Shown: piece after piece, positions 1-8,185 of the stretch
Layout: every line of letters starts with the position of its first letter
How positions within the stretch are numbered: the first letter of the stretch is position 1
NCBI RefSeq assembly: GCF_002104335.1
Contig: NZ_CP020867.1
Coordinates: forward strand, 372,001 to 436,000
Origin: Campylobacter cuniculorum DSM 23162 = LMG 24588
Lineage (GTDB): Bacteria; Campylobacterota; Campylobacteria; Campylobacterales; Campylobacteraceae
Length of the DNA: 64,000 bases
Direction: 5' to 3'
Position numbers and translations under genes: made by a program
The notes under the pieces: generated by a model
What the model was told of the DNA's origin: nothing
The model's database searches: none
Seen by the model: only the letters and a program-made list of their open reading frames with translations

Positions 1-689
1 AACATCAAGATCCAAAATTATGGCAAATCATTAAAAATTCCGCCGAAGAAGTGGGCTTTGAATATGTTCAAAGCATAAGACAGAGCAATGGACAAACGAG
101 CTTTAAAAAGCGTCAATATTCCTTTTCCGTTTTAAGCGGACAATTGATTATGTATTTTAAAAAGGTGGATAATCCAAAAACAAGGGCGAAACAAGACTTG
201 GGCGATAATTTTGACATTATCATAGAATGTGCAAGAGATGAGATCATTAAAAATGATGGGGCGACTTTTGATGAAATTCATGATGCGATAATGATAAAGG
301 CGATGGATGAGGGGTTTTTAGACGAATTGAGCGAGAATTTTAGCCAAATTATGCCCTTTGTGGAGCAAAGACTTGATTTTGATGAAAAAACCAAAAAATA
401 CCACATCGGTGAATTTGACCCGCACAAACACATGAGCATTCCGCTAGAAGTGAGAGCACATTATTTCATCACTTCATATTGCAATCGTTGCAAAAAGGAG
501 GGACGTCCTGCACTTTTTGATGACATTTGCCTTGAAGTGATTCCAAAGCTTAGCAATGGAGTCTCTCCAAGCAATGATGACATTAGAAATATTTTAGATA
601 AAATCGCCGTCATTGTGGATAAAAAAACGGGCGAATACCGGCTTAAAAATAAAAGAGATAAAGAACCAAGTTTATTTGAGGATTTTTAA
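1..689 (+). CDS. C-terminal part of a DNA-methyltransferase-like protein (5' end outside window)
   Basis: The frame is open from the first bases of the window, so the GTG at 51 is not the real start and the gene begins upstream. The first visible part (WQIIKNSAEEVGF, then NGQTSFKKRQ and VLSGQLIMYF) resembles the segment that follows the catalytic domain in some N6-adenine/N4-cytosine DNA methyltransferases of the DUF1156-like type. The catalytic DPPY-type motif is not in view. The rest is acidic and ends PSLFEDF. Only one base separates its stop from the hemC start. The assignment rests on overall resemblance alone. A restriction or other accessory protein is possible. Confidence 0.45.
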   Translation, partial: HQDPKLWQIIKNSAEEVGFEYVQSIRQSNGQTSFKKRQYSFSVLSGQLIMYFKKVDNPKTRAKQDLGDNFDIIIECARDEIIKNDGATFDEIHDAIMIKAMDEGFLDELSENFSQIMPFVEQRLDFDEKTKKYHIGEFDPHKHMSIPLEVRAHYFITSYCNRCKKEGRPALFDDICLEVIPKLSNGVSPSNDDIRNILDKIAVIVDKKTGEYRLKNKRDKEPSLFEDF

Positions 690-690
690 A

Positions 691-1617
691 ATGAAAGAAT
701 TAATTATCGCAACAAGAAAAAGTCAATTAGCCCTTTGGCAGAGTGAATTTATAGCTGATTTTCTTGAAAAAACTCATCACATCAAAGTGCGTTTGGAGGG
801 TTTTAAGACCAAAGGCGATGTGATTTTAGACACTCCCTTAGCAAAAATCGGTGGTAAGGGGCTTTTTACAAAAGAACTTGAAGAGAGCATGTTAAGAGGA
901 GAAGCCCATTTAGCTGTGCATAGCCTTAAAGATGTGCCAAGTTTCTTTCCCAAAGGTTTAAAACTTGCCGCTATAAGCAAAAGAGAACAAAGCAATGACG
1001 CAATGCTTAGTCAAAATTACGAAAATTTACAAGCCCTTCCAAAAGGTGCAAAAATCGGCACTACAAGCTTAAGACGCAAGATGCAACTTTTAACCCTAAG
1101 GAGTGATTTAAACATCATTTCTTTAAGAGGAAATGTTAATTCTCGCATAGAAAAGCTTAAAAAAGGCGAATTTGACGCTATCATTTTAGCACAAGCGGGG
1201 ATTAAAAGGCTTGGTTTGGATAAAGCAGTGAAATTTTTATACACTTTTTCAAAAGACGAACTCATCCCCGCAGCAGCACAAGGGGCTTTAGGTATAGAAA
1301 GTCTTGATAAAAAAGAAATTCTGGATTTATTAGAATGTCTTCAAGATAAAAATGCTTATATAGAAACGAAAATCGAAAGGGATTTTATCAAAACTTTAGA
1401 GGGCGGTTGTCAAGTGCCTATAGGAATCAATGCTGAACTTAAGGATGATTTTATTTTTGTCCGTGCGGTGTTAGGACTACCTGATGGAAGCGAGTTTATC
1501 AAAGAAAAATCAAAGATTAAAAAGAATGAATTTGAGGATTATGGAGAAAAACTTGCAAAAATTTTTATAGAAAAAGGTGCAAAAGATTTGCTTAAAAGAG
1601 CTGAAAAGATGATTTGA
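691..1617 (+). CDS. hemC: Hydroxymethylbilane synthase (porphobilinogen deaminase)
   Basis: It polymerises four porphobilinogen units into hydroxymethylbilane in cytosolic haem biosynthesis. The protein has 308 residues, normal for the family. It opens with IATRKSQLALWQ and contains the GTSLRRK substrate-binding stretch, and EGGCQVPIG carries the cysteine (about residue 240) that binds the dipyrromethane cofactor. The ATG at 691 was chosen because the family begins at MKELIIATRKSQLA. The longer upstream open frame overlaps the previous gene. ubiD follows after 9 bases, suggesting one transcription unit. Confidence 0.95.
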   Translation: MKELIIATRKSQLALWQSEFIADFLEKTHHIKVRLEGFKTKGDVILDTPLAKIGGKGLFTKELEESMLRGEAHLAVHSLKDVPSFFPKGLKLAAISKREQSNDAMLSQNYENLQALPKGAKIGTTSLRRKMQLLTLRSDLNIISLRGNVNSRIEKLKKGEFDAIILAQAGIKRLGLDKAVKFLYTFSKDELIPAAAQGALGIESLDKKEILDLLECLQDKNAYIETKIERDFIKTLEGGCQVPIGINAELKDDFIFVRAVLGLPDGSEFIKEKSKIKKNEFEDYGEKLAKIFIEKGAKDLLKRAEKMI

Positions 1618-1626
1618 AAGAAGAAA

Positions 1627-3423
1627 ATGCAAAATTTTATCGAACTTTTAAAAGAAAATGATTTGCTTAAAATCATAGAAGAACCCTTAGATGTGGAGCT
1701 TGAAATTCCTCATTTAGCTTATATAGAAGCTAAAAAGGAGCAGGGAAAGGCTTTGCTTTTTACAAATGCTGTAAGCAAAAAAGAACATAAAAATTATCAA
1801 TTTAAGGTATTAATGAATACCTTTTGCAATGAAAAAGCCCTAAATTTAGCTTTTGGTAGAGATTATAAAGAAGTCAGTGCTGAAATTTCTAAACTTTTAA
1901 AACTCCATATCCCTACAAATTTTAAGGCTAAAGTGGATTTTTTTATGAAACTTCTCACGCTTAAAAATGTCCCCCCTAAAAGAATCCATGCAAAATACCG
2001 CAAATATGATTTTCAAACTCTTCACTCTCTTGATGAACTTCCTATCCTTAAAACTTGGGAGTATGATGGGGGTAAATTCATCACTATGGGGCAGGTTTAT
2101 ACTCAAAGTCCGGATAAAACGCAAAACAATCTAGGAATGTATCGCCTTCAAGTCAGCGGTAAAAATGAACTTTTAATGCATTGGCAAATTCACAAAGACG
2201 GAGCGAATTTTTACAAAGAATACAAAAAAGCAGGATTAAAGCAAATGCCTGTAAGCATTGCTATAGGAGGCGACCCGCTTTATATTTGGTGTGCACAAGC
2301 TCCTCTTCCAAAGGGAATTTTTGAACTTTTGCTCTATGGATTCATTAAAAAAACTCCGGCAAAGCTCACCCCTTGCGAAAATGGAATTTTCGTGCCTTTT
2401 GATAGCGATATAGTCCTTGAAGGTTATGTCAATTTAGATGAATTTAAAATCGAAGGTCCTTTTGGAGACCATACGGGTTTTTATACGCCAAAAGAGCCTT
2501 TTCCTGTGATGAAGATTGAAAAAATTTCTGTAAAAGAAAATGCAATCTATCAAGCCACAGTCGTAGGAAAACCGCCTTTAGAAGATAAATTTATGGCACT
2601 AGGCACAGAGAGGATTTTCTTGCCTCTTTTGCAAAGCACGATTTGCGATTTGATTGATTATAAAATGCCAGAAAATGGAGTTTTTCATAATCTCATTTTA
2701 GCAAAAATCCGCACAAATTATCCCGCACACGCAAAACAGCTCATGCACGCCTTTTGGGGAATAGGACAAATGAGTTTTGTCAAACACGCGATTTTTGTTG
2801 ATGAAAATGCACCAGATTTAGAGGATTATGATGCTTTGATAAAATATATTTTAAATCGCTTCAGCACGAAAAATTTACTCATCAGCGAGGGAATTTGCGA
2901 CCAGCTTGACCACTCCTCGCCCCATGCGTGTTTTGGAGGAAAAGCCGGGCTTGACGCAACGCGTGATTTCAAAGCGGACAAGCTAGAGCTTTTAAAAGAT
3001 AAAGACCTTAAAAGGCTTTTTAATGAAGAGCAAATCGTGGATTTAAAGCAATTTTACACACAGACTCAAAATCCTATCGTTTGCGTTTTGGTTAAGAAAA
3101 AAGAAAGACTTAAGCGTCTTTTTAAAAGACTTTTGAAATTTAAAAAACATTTTAGAATCATTGTATTTTTGGATTCTGATAACAAACTCGCAAATCCTTA
3201 CATGCTCGTTTGGCGTGTGGTTAATAATATCGACGCTCTAAGAGATATTTTTATCGAAGAAGAGGTTGTGGGCATTGATGCGAGTGCTAAGGGTGCTTTG
3301 GAAGATTATACACGAATCTGGCCTAAGCAGACAGATTGCTCTAAAAAAGTCATTGAAGATTTGATTTCACGTAAAATTTTAAAAAATGACACCAAGCTTT
3401 TTAAAAAATTTGAAATTTTTTAA
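1627..3423 (+). CDS. ubiD: UbiD-family prenylated-FMN-dependent decarboxylase
   Basis: A 598-residue member of the UbiD decarboxylase family, longer than E. coli UbiD because of a C-terminal extension typical of campylobacters. The conserved GPFGDHTGFYTP motif near residue 277 and the following EDKFMALGTERIFLP segment belong to the prFMN-binding and active-site region. The cofactor would come from a UbiX-type prenyltransferase encoded elsewhere. Campylobacters make menaquinone by the futalosine route, so the likely role is decarboxylation late in that pathway (inference). It follows hemC closely and is probably cotranscribed. Confidence 0.9.
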   Translation: MQNFIELLKENDLLKIIEEPLDVELEIPHLAYIEAKKEQGKALLFTNAVSKKEHKNYQFKVLMNTFCNEKALNLAFGRDYKEVSAEISKLLKLHIPTNFKAKVDFFMKLLTLKNVPPKRIHAKYRKYDFQTLHSLDELPILKTWEYDGGKFITMGQVYTQSPDKTQNNLGMYRLQVSGKNELLMHWQIHKDGANFYKEYKKAGLKQMPVSIAIGGDPLYIWCAQAPLPKGIFELLLYGFIKKTPAKLTPCENGIFVPFDSDIVLEGYVNLDEFKIEGPFGDHTGFYTPKEPFPVMKIEKISVKENAIYQATVVGKPPLEDKFMALGTERIFLPLLQSTICDLIDYKMPENGVFHNLILAKIRTNYPAHAKQLMHAFWGIGQMSFVKHAIFVDENAPDLEDYDALIKYILNRFSTKNLLISEGICDQLDHSSPHACFGGKAGLDATRDFKADKLELLKDKDLKRLFNEEQIVDLKQFYTQTQNPIVCVLVKKKERLKRLFKRLLKFKKHFRIIVFLDSDNKLANPYMLVWRVVNNIDALRDIFIEEEVVGIDASAKGALEDYTRIWPKQTDCSKKVIEDLISRKILKNDTKLFKKFEIF

Positions 3424-3498
3424 ACTTTGTAAAAATAAAATTTTGCTATATTCTTAAACGAGAAAGTTAAGAAATTTTTTGCGAAAAGAGGTTTAAAA

Positions 3499-4095
3499 AT
3501 GGGTTTTAAGAATTTAAAAGAAGAGAATTTTGAGACTTCGCTTTATATAAAACCTAAGAGATTCAGCTATGAAAGCAGAGAAAAGACCTATTTTTGGGAT
3601 TTTATCGAGGTTAAAGACAGCGTTTCTGTGCTTTTGTATCACAAAGATTTTGAAAGTTTTATTTTTGTGCGTCAGTTTAGAATTCCTCTTTGGTATCATC
3701 AAAGTAAGGATAAAAGCTATAAAAAAGATGAAAATATGGGCTATAGCATTGAACTTTGTTCGGGTTTGGTGGATAAGAATTTAAGCCTTGAAGAAATAGC
3801 CAAAGAAGAATGTATGGAAGAAATAGGCTATAAACCAAAATTTTTAGAAAAAATCGGCGATTTTTATACAGGTTTTGGTTCGGGCGTGAGTCGCCAAAGT
3901 TTTTATTTTGCTTCTCTTGATGAAAGCGATAAAATAGGACTTGGAGGCGGGATTGACGGAGAGCAGATTGAAACCATTTTTGTCAAAGTCAAAGAATGCG
4001 AAACATTCTTTTCAAAAACCATTCATACGCCCTTGCTGAATTTCGCATATTTATGGTTTATGAAAGAAAAGGCTCAAAATTTTGGTCTTGCTTGA
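3499..4095 (+). CDS. NUDIX hydrolase, probable nucleoside-diphosphate-sugar pyrophosphatase
   Basis: A 198-residue cytosolic NUDIX protein. The box begins at about residue 89 (GLVDKNLSLEEIAKEECMEE, then IGY). The catalytic EExGY half is intact, but the strict consensus is not: the first Glu position reads Leu and the Arg position reads Glu. The LSLEEIAKEE arrangement resembles the UDP-sugar/ADP-ribose pyrophosphatases of the NUDT14 type, which suggests cleavage of NDP-sugars. The start at 3499 is preceded by AAAAGAGG. A 75-base gap separates it from ubiD. Confidence 0.8.
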   Translation: MGFKNLKEENFETSLYIKPKRFSYESREKTYFWDFIEVKDSVSVLLYHKDFESFIFVRQFRIPLWYHQSKDKSYKKDENMGYSIELCSGLVDKNLSLEEIAKEECMEEIGYKPKFLEKIGDFYTGFGSGVSRQSFYFASLDESDKIGLGGGIDGEQIETIFVKVKECETFFSKTIHTPLLNFAYLWFMKEKAQNFGLA

Positions 4096-4558
4096 AGTGC
4101 ATTTAAATGCTCTTTAAACCGCACAACAAGACGTATCAATTCACAAAATCAATCTTTTTTCAAACCCTCACTTCACTTTAAAATTTCGTTGAAATTTTCA
4201 AATCCTATTAAAACAACAACCAAAGCAAAGCTTTTAACGCAAATCATACACTTAAAATTCCTTAACAAATCCCATTAAAACAACAACCCCCAAATAAAAC
4301 ACAAGCAAAGCCCTCCAGCCAAAAACGCAAATTTATATCAAGCCCCAAAGCCAAATTTAAAACACCCCGCAACTCATCCCATTCGCAAATTCATCTCGCT
4401 TTAAAATCCCCGCCCTAAAAATTCACTCCGCTCACAAATTCACTCCGCCAAAAAAACCAAAACCTCAAAACAACTCAAAAGAACCAAAATTCCAAAAAAG
4501 TAAAAACTCAAATTCATCGCTTTAATTTTCTATAAAAAAAAGGATTTTATTCTTAAAC
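4096..4558. other. Gene-free spacer between NUDIX gene and flgE promoter
   Basis: No credible ORF. The + strand is rich in A and C and contains degenerate direct repeats, for example ATTCACTCCG at about 4430 and again at about 4447, plus AACAACAACC-type runs. The opposite strand therefore reads as G/T-rich. A similar G/T-rich spacer, oriented the other way, lies downstream of flgE. Confidence 0.6.
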
Positions 4559-4577
4559 TTGGAACACTTATTGCTTG
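4559..4577 (+). promoter_or_regulatory. Sigma-54 (RpoN) promoter of flgE
   Basis: TTGGAACACTTATTGCTTG matches the sigma-54 -24/-12 consensus: GG at 4561-4562 and GC at 4573-4574 with exactly ten bases between. It lies 35 bases before the flgE ATG. In Campylobacter, hook and basal-body genes are transcribed by RpoN under FlgS/FlgR control, so site and gene agree. Confidence 0.93.
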
Positions 4578-4611
4578 TATTTTTGCAAACAATATTTTTA
4601 AAGGATTCACA

Positions 4612-7152
4612 ATGATGAGATCACTTTGGTCTGGAGTTTCCGGACTTCAAACACATCAAATTGCAATGGACGTTGAGGGTAACAACATTGCAAATGTCAA
4701 TACCAACGGATTTAAATATTCTCGTGCAGATTTTGGCACTATGTTTTCTCAAACCGTAAAGATTGCCACCGTTCCAACAGACGGCAGAGGAGGGCAAAAC
4801 CCCTTACAAATCGGACTTGGTGCGTCTGTAAGCTCGACCACTCGCATCCATTCTCAAGGCTCTGTGCAAACCACAGATAAAAACACCGACGTTGCGATTA
4901 ATGGTGATGGTTTTTTTATGGTTTCAGATGATGGAGGACTCACAAATTATCTCACAAGAAACGGGGATTTTAAACTTGATGCGTATGGAAATTTTGTGAA
5001 TAATACAGGTTTTATCGTGCAAGGCTGGAATATCAACTGGGCTGACCAGACCATCGATAGTTCGCGTATTCCGGGAAATATTTTTATTGACCCGGGTATG
5101 CACATCCCTGCACAAAAATCCACCGAAGTCTCTATCAAAGCTAATCTTAATAGCGGTCTTAATATCGGCACATCAAGCCGCAATCTCTACGCCCTTGACT
5201 CCGTGCATGGATACAACTCAAAAACCTTGCAGGATAGAGATGAAAACGATACCGGAATCACTCAATTCTACACCACTTCAAACAATTCTATAGAAGTGAC
5301 AGAAAAAGGTGTCGATGCGGCTTCTTTGTTTAACTCAAGCGGAACAGGGCTCAATCTTAGAGAGGGACAAGGCATTTGGGTTTCTTATACAGATGCGAAG
5401 TATTCTACAAATCCAAATGACACCGCCGCCTTTGACCCAAACAATCAAGCCACTCAAAATGGTGTTATTTTTTGGGGAAGTGCCGATACAGCCACCACGC
5501 TTGATATTACGCTCAATGGAGTGCGTATTCAAAATGACAGCATAAGAAGCATACAAGATGCTATCGCTTATATCAACACCTTCACCGCTCCAACCGATAC
5601 AAGAGCGGGCACAGGAGTTAAGGCTGTGGCTAAGGCAAATGGTGCGGGGATAGAATTTGTCAATGACAATGCCGATGGCACAACAGACAATATGAAAAAC
5701 ATACGATTGAATGTCAATGCAGGCAATACCGCAGGAGAAGCAAGAGATATGACTTGGGGCGCAGCGACGAGTTCTTTCACCGCGTCCGTTACACCTAACC
5801 CAAATCCAGCAGCGGGTGCAACTTCTTGGATAGATGGAGCGATGAATGTAGAAATCATCACAGCGCATAAATACATCTACACCTCAACGCCTACCGATAT
5901 AGGAGTGATGTATAATCCTGATAGTGGAAAGACATTCACTCCAAATGGGGGTGCAGGTAACTATCAACGCCCTGACCCAGCGAATGACCCTGAAGGTGCA
6001 GCTTACTGGGACGCTATGAATGGAGGTTTGCTCAATACTAATGCAAGAGTTTTTAGAACCACAGAGGATTTAAGAGAGCTTTTCCAAAGAGATGCAAGAT
6101 ATGGGGTTGATTATGATGGAAGCGGAGACTTTGCACTTGATGATGTGAATGAAGCGGTTAAGGTTGTGGTGAATGCAAGTGGGAGTTATGCTATCTCTAA
6201 TGCGAATGAAATTTCAAATTTGCCTGCAGGGATTCAACAAGCTGCAAACGCTCCTACGCCTGTGAATGCGAAAAATATGAGCTTTAATATCACTTCTTAT
6301 ACGGATGAGCAAGGCACAGTGAGCACAAATGACCTTTTCACTCAAATTTTTAAAGCCTTTGATGGACCACAACCTGCGGGAAGTCAGATTAAAGAGAGTG
6401 AAGTGCTTAAGCTTTCAGCCTTTTCTGCGGGGCTTTTGGTCTATGATTCTTTAGGGGGACGCCACACCTTAGAAGTGCAATTTGTCAAACAAACCACCAC
6501 AAGAGACGGGGGAAATGAATGGCAGATGATTATTCGTGTGCCTGAACCTGCGGAGATTAACACAACGGGAGAGGGACCGACAAATATCGTTGTGGGAAGT
6601 GCGAGATTCAATAATGATGGCTCTTTGGCGTCTTATTCTCCAAGAACGGTTAATTTCTCACCAAACAATGGAGCCGCACCAAATCAGCTCATTAAGCTTT
6701 CTTTTGGAACAAGCGGAAGCAATGACGGAATCGTGAGCTCAAACTCTGCTTCAACTCTGACTGGACAAGCCACAGACGGCTACACTTCGGGCAATCTCAA
6801 ACCTGATGCCCTAAGAGTGGATGAAAAGGGAAATATCTTAGGTGAATTCACAAACGGACTCACCTTTGCTGTGGCAAAAATCGCAATGGCGAGTGTTTCA
6901 AATAATTCTGGTCTTGAAGAAATCGGCGGAAATTTGTTTAAGATTACTGCGAATTCGGGAGCAATTGTCGTTGGAGAGGCTGGAACAGGCGGAAGGGGAG
7001 AGATGAAAACTTCAGCCCTTGAAATGTCAAATACAGACTTAAGCCGTGCTTTAACCGAACTCATTATCATACAAAGGGGTTATCAAGCCAATTCCAAGAC
7101 CATTTCAACAAGTGATCAGCTTTTAAACACCTTAATACAGCTTAAACAATAA
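4612..7152 (+). CDS. flgE: Flagellar hook protein FlgE
   Basis: Builds the flagellar hook outside the cell, exported by the flagellar type III apparatus. At 846 residues it is about twice the length of enteric FlgE, as usual in Campylobacter, with a large variable surface region in the middle. The N-terminus (SLWSGVSGLQTHQIAMDVEG, then NNIANVNTNGFKYS) and C-terminus (ELIIIQRGYQANSKTISTSD) are the conserved coiled-coil ends that form the hook core. No cleavable signal peptide is present. An AAGGA ribosome-binding site lies upstream, and a second ATG directly follows the first. It stands alone, with its own sigma-54 promoter and a terminator. Confidence 0.97.
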   Translation: MMRSLWSGVSGLQTHQIAMDVEGNNIANVNTNGFKYSRADFGTMFSQTVKIATVPTDGRGGQNPLQIGLGASVSSTTRIHSQGSVQTTDKNTDVAINGDGFFMVSDDGGLTNYLTRNGDFKLDAYGNFVNNTGFIVQGWNINWADQTIDSSRIPGNIFIDPGMHIPAQKSTEVSIKANLNSGLNIGTSSRNLYALDSVHGYNSKTLQDRDENDTGITQFYTTSNNSIEVTEKGVDAASLFNSSGTGLNLREGQGIWVSYTDAKYSTNPNDTAAFDPNNQATQNGVIFWGSADTATTLDITLNGVRIQNDSIRSIQDAIAYINTFTAPTDTRAGTGVKAVAKANGAGIEFVNDNADGTTDNMKNIRLNVNAGNTAGEARDMTWGAATSSFTASVTPNPNPAAGATSWIDGAMNVEIITAHKYIYTSTPTDIGVMYNPDSGKTFTPNGGAGNYQRPDPANDPEGAAYWDAMNGGLLNTNARVFRTTEDLRELFQRDARYGVDYDGSGDFALDDVNEAVKVVVNASGSYAISNANEISNLPAGIQQAANAPTPVNAKNMSFNITSYTDEQGTVSTNDLFTQIFKAFDGPQPAGSQIKESEVLKLSAFSAGLLVYDSLGGRHTLEVQFVKQTTTRDGGNEWQMIIRVPEPAEINTTGEGPTNIVVGSARFNNDGSLASYSPRTVNFSPNNGAAPNQLIKLSFGTSGSNDGIVSSNSASTLTGQATDGYTSGNLKPDALRVDEKGNILGEFTNGLTFAVAKIAMASVSNNSGLEEIGGNLFKITANSGAIVVGEAGTGGRGEMKTSALEMSNTDLSRALTELIIIQRGYQANSKTISTSDQLLNTLIQLKQ

Positions 7153-7169
7153 CCCTTAAGTGTGTCCTT

Positions 7170-7199
7170 AAGCCCTTTGCTTTTAAGCTTAGGGCTTTT
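7170..7199 (+). terminator. Rho-independent terminator after flgE
   Basis: AAGCCCT (7170-7176) pairs with AGGGCTT (7191-7197) around a 14-base loop and runs into TTTT. It lies 18 bases after the flgE stop codon. Confidence 0.7.
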
Positions 7200-8119
7200 G
7201 CGAATTTGGTTTTTTGAATTGAGTTTTTGAATTTAAATTGAGTTTTGGTTTTTGAATTGAGTGTTGATTGCCATTGAAATTGCAATCAATTTTGTTTGAA
7301 GCTTTAACTAAATTTGGTTTAGGACTTTGAGTTGAAAGAGCTTTTAAAGAACTTTCGAATTTGAAGCTTTTTGCTTTGAGTTTTTTGTTTAAAGCTTTGA
7401 ATTTAGGGGATTTAATGCTTTAAAAACTTTGTTTTGATGAGTTTTAACTTCGAAAATGCGAATTTTGTGAAGTTAGATTGCAAGGCATGGTTGTGTAAAA
7501 CTTTGTTTTGTAAAAATTTGTTTTGTGTTAGGTTTGAATTTAAAACTTAAAAGTATTTTAAATTCAAACTTTGTTTTAAAGCCTTTAAAAAGGGTTCATT
7601 TAAAAGCTTTGAATTTAAAAAAGCCTTGCTTTGCAAGCCTACTTAGTAGTTTTGCAATACTAGGCTTAGGCTTGACTGCCTTCATTTATTGCTAACTCAC
7701 TCTTTTTTGGAGTGAGTTGCATTTTTGAAACTGATTTGTTTAAAAAAGGCAAAAATTTACTCAATAAAAATGAGCCTTTTTTTAAAAAAATTTATTGTTT
7801 AAAAAATCATTGCGAAAAAATTTCGCAAAATTTCGCATTTTTTTTAAGCGGGTCATTTGATAAACTTTTTCGCTCCTTTGGGGTCAAAACTCAATGAAAA
7901 TATTCTTTTAAAACGCATTTTTCAAATGAAAATTAAGCTTAAAATTTAAGAATTATTTTCAAAAGCAAGAAATACTCTTAAAAATAAAAATGAACAATGA
8001 TTTTTATCTTGTCATTATGAAAAATACTTCTACAGAATAAAATTTTATCTTGGTTGAAAAAGAAAGGTGTTTAATTAAATTTTAAAGTAAATTTTACTTG
8101 AAATTAAGTTTAATGAGAT
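7200..8119. other. Gene-free 900-bp spacer with inverted repeats
   Basis: No supported gene. The left part is G/T-rich with degenerate repeats of TTTTTGAATTGAGTTTT type. Two inverted repeats stand out. AAGCCTA (7635-7641) pairs with TAGGCTT (7661-7667). AACTCACTC (7694-7702) pairs with GAGTGAGTT (7710-7718), a strong 9-bp stem with a T-rich loop. A 61-codon open frame at 7712-7897 begins inside the second hairpin, is Phe/Lys-rich and has no protein-like features, so I do not call it a gene. Confidence 0.5.
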
Positions 8120-8155
8120 TATACTTGCAAAAAAATTAATAATAAATATCATTTT
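8120..8155 (+). promoter_or_regulatory. Putative iron-regulated promoter of the P19 iron-uptake cluster
   Basis: TATACT at 8120-8125 is a plausible -10 box. An A/T-rich stretch at 8136-8154 (TTAATAATAAATATCATTT) loosely resembles a Fur box just downstream of the expected start. The orthologous C. jejuni cluster is Fur-repressed. The match is weak, and A/T richness makes such matches common. Confidence 0.35.
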
Positions 8156-8185
8156 TTTAATTTTATTAATTTTTAGGTTGAAACA

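Noticed and set aside
1961-1980. C6 run in ubiD as a phase-variable tract
   Set aside because: Six bases is below the length at which Campylobacter tracts vary noticeably, and the frame is intact.
3499-4095. NUDIX protein as inactive because two consensus positions deviate
   Set aside because: The EExGY catalytic half is present, and similar deviations appear in NUDT14-like enzymes, so there is no basis to call it dead.
5335-5876. Minus-strand ORFs of 100-180 codons inside flgE
   Set aside because: Shadows of flgE codon usage. Compositions rich in Cys, Arg and Ser with no protein-like pattern.
7712-7897. 61-codon ORF in the spacer after flgE
   Set aside because: It begins inside a strong hairpin, is dominated by Phe, Lys and Asn from A/T runs, and has no similarity or ribosome-binding site that I can support.
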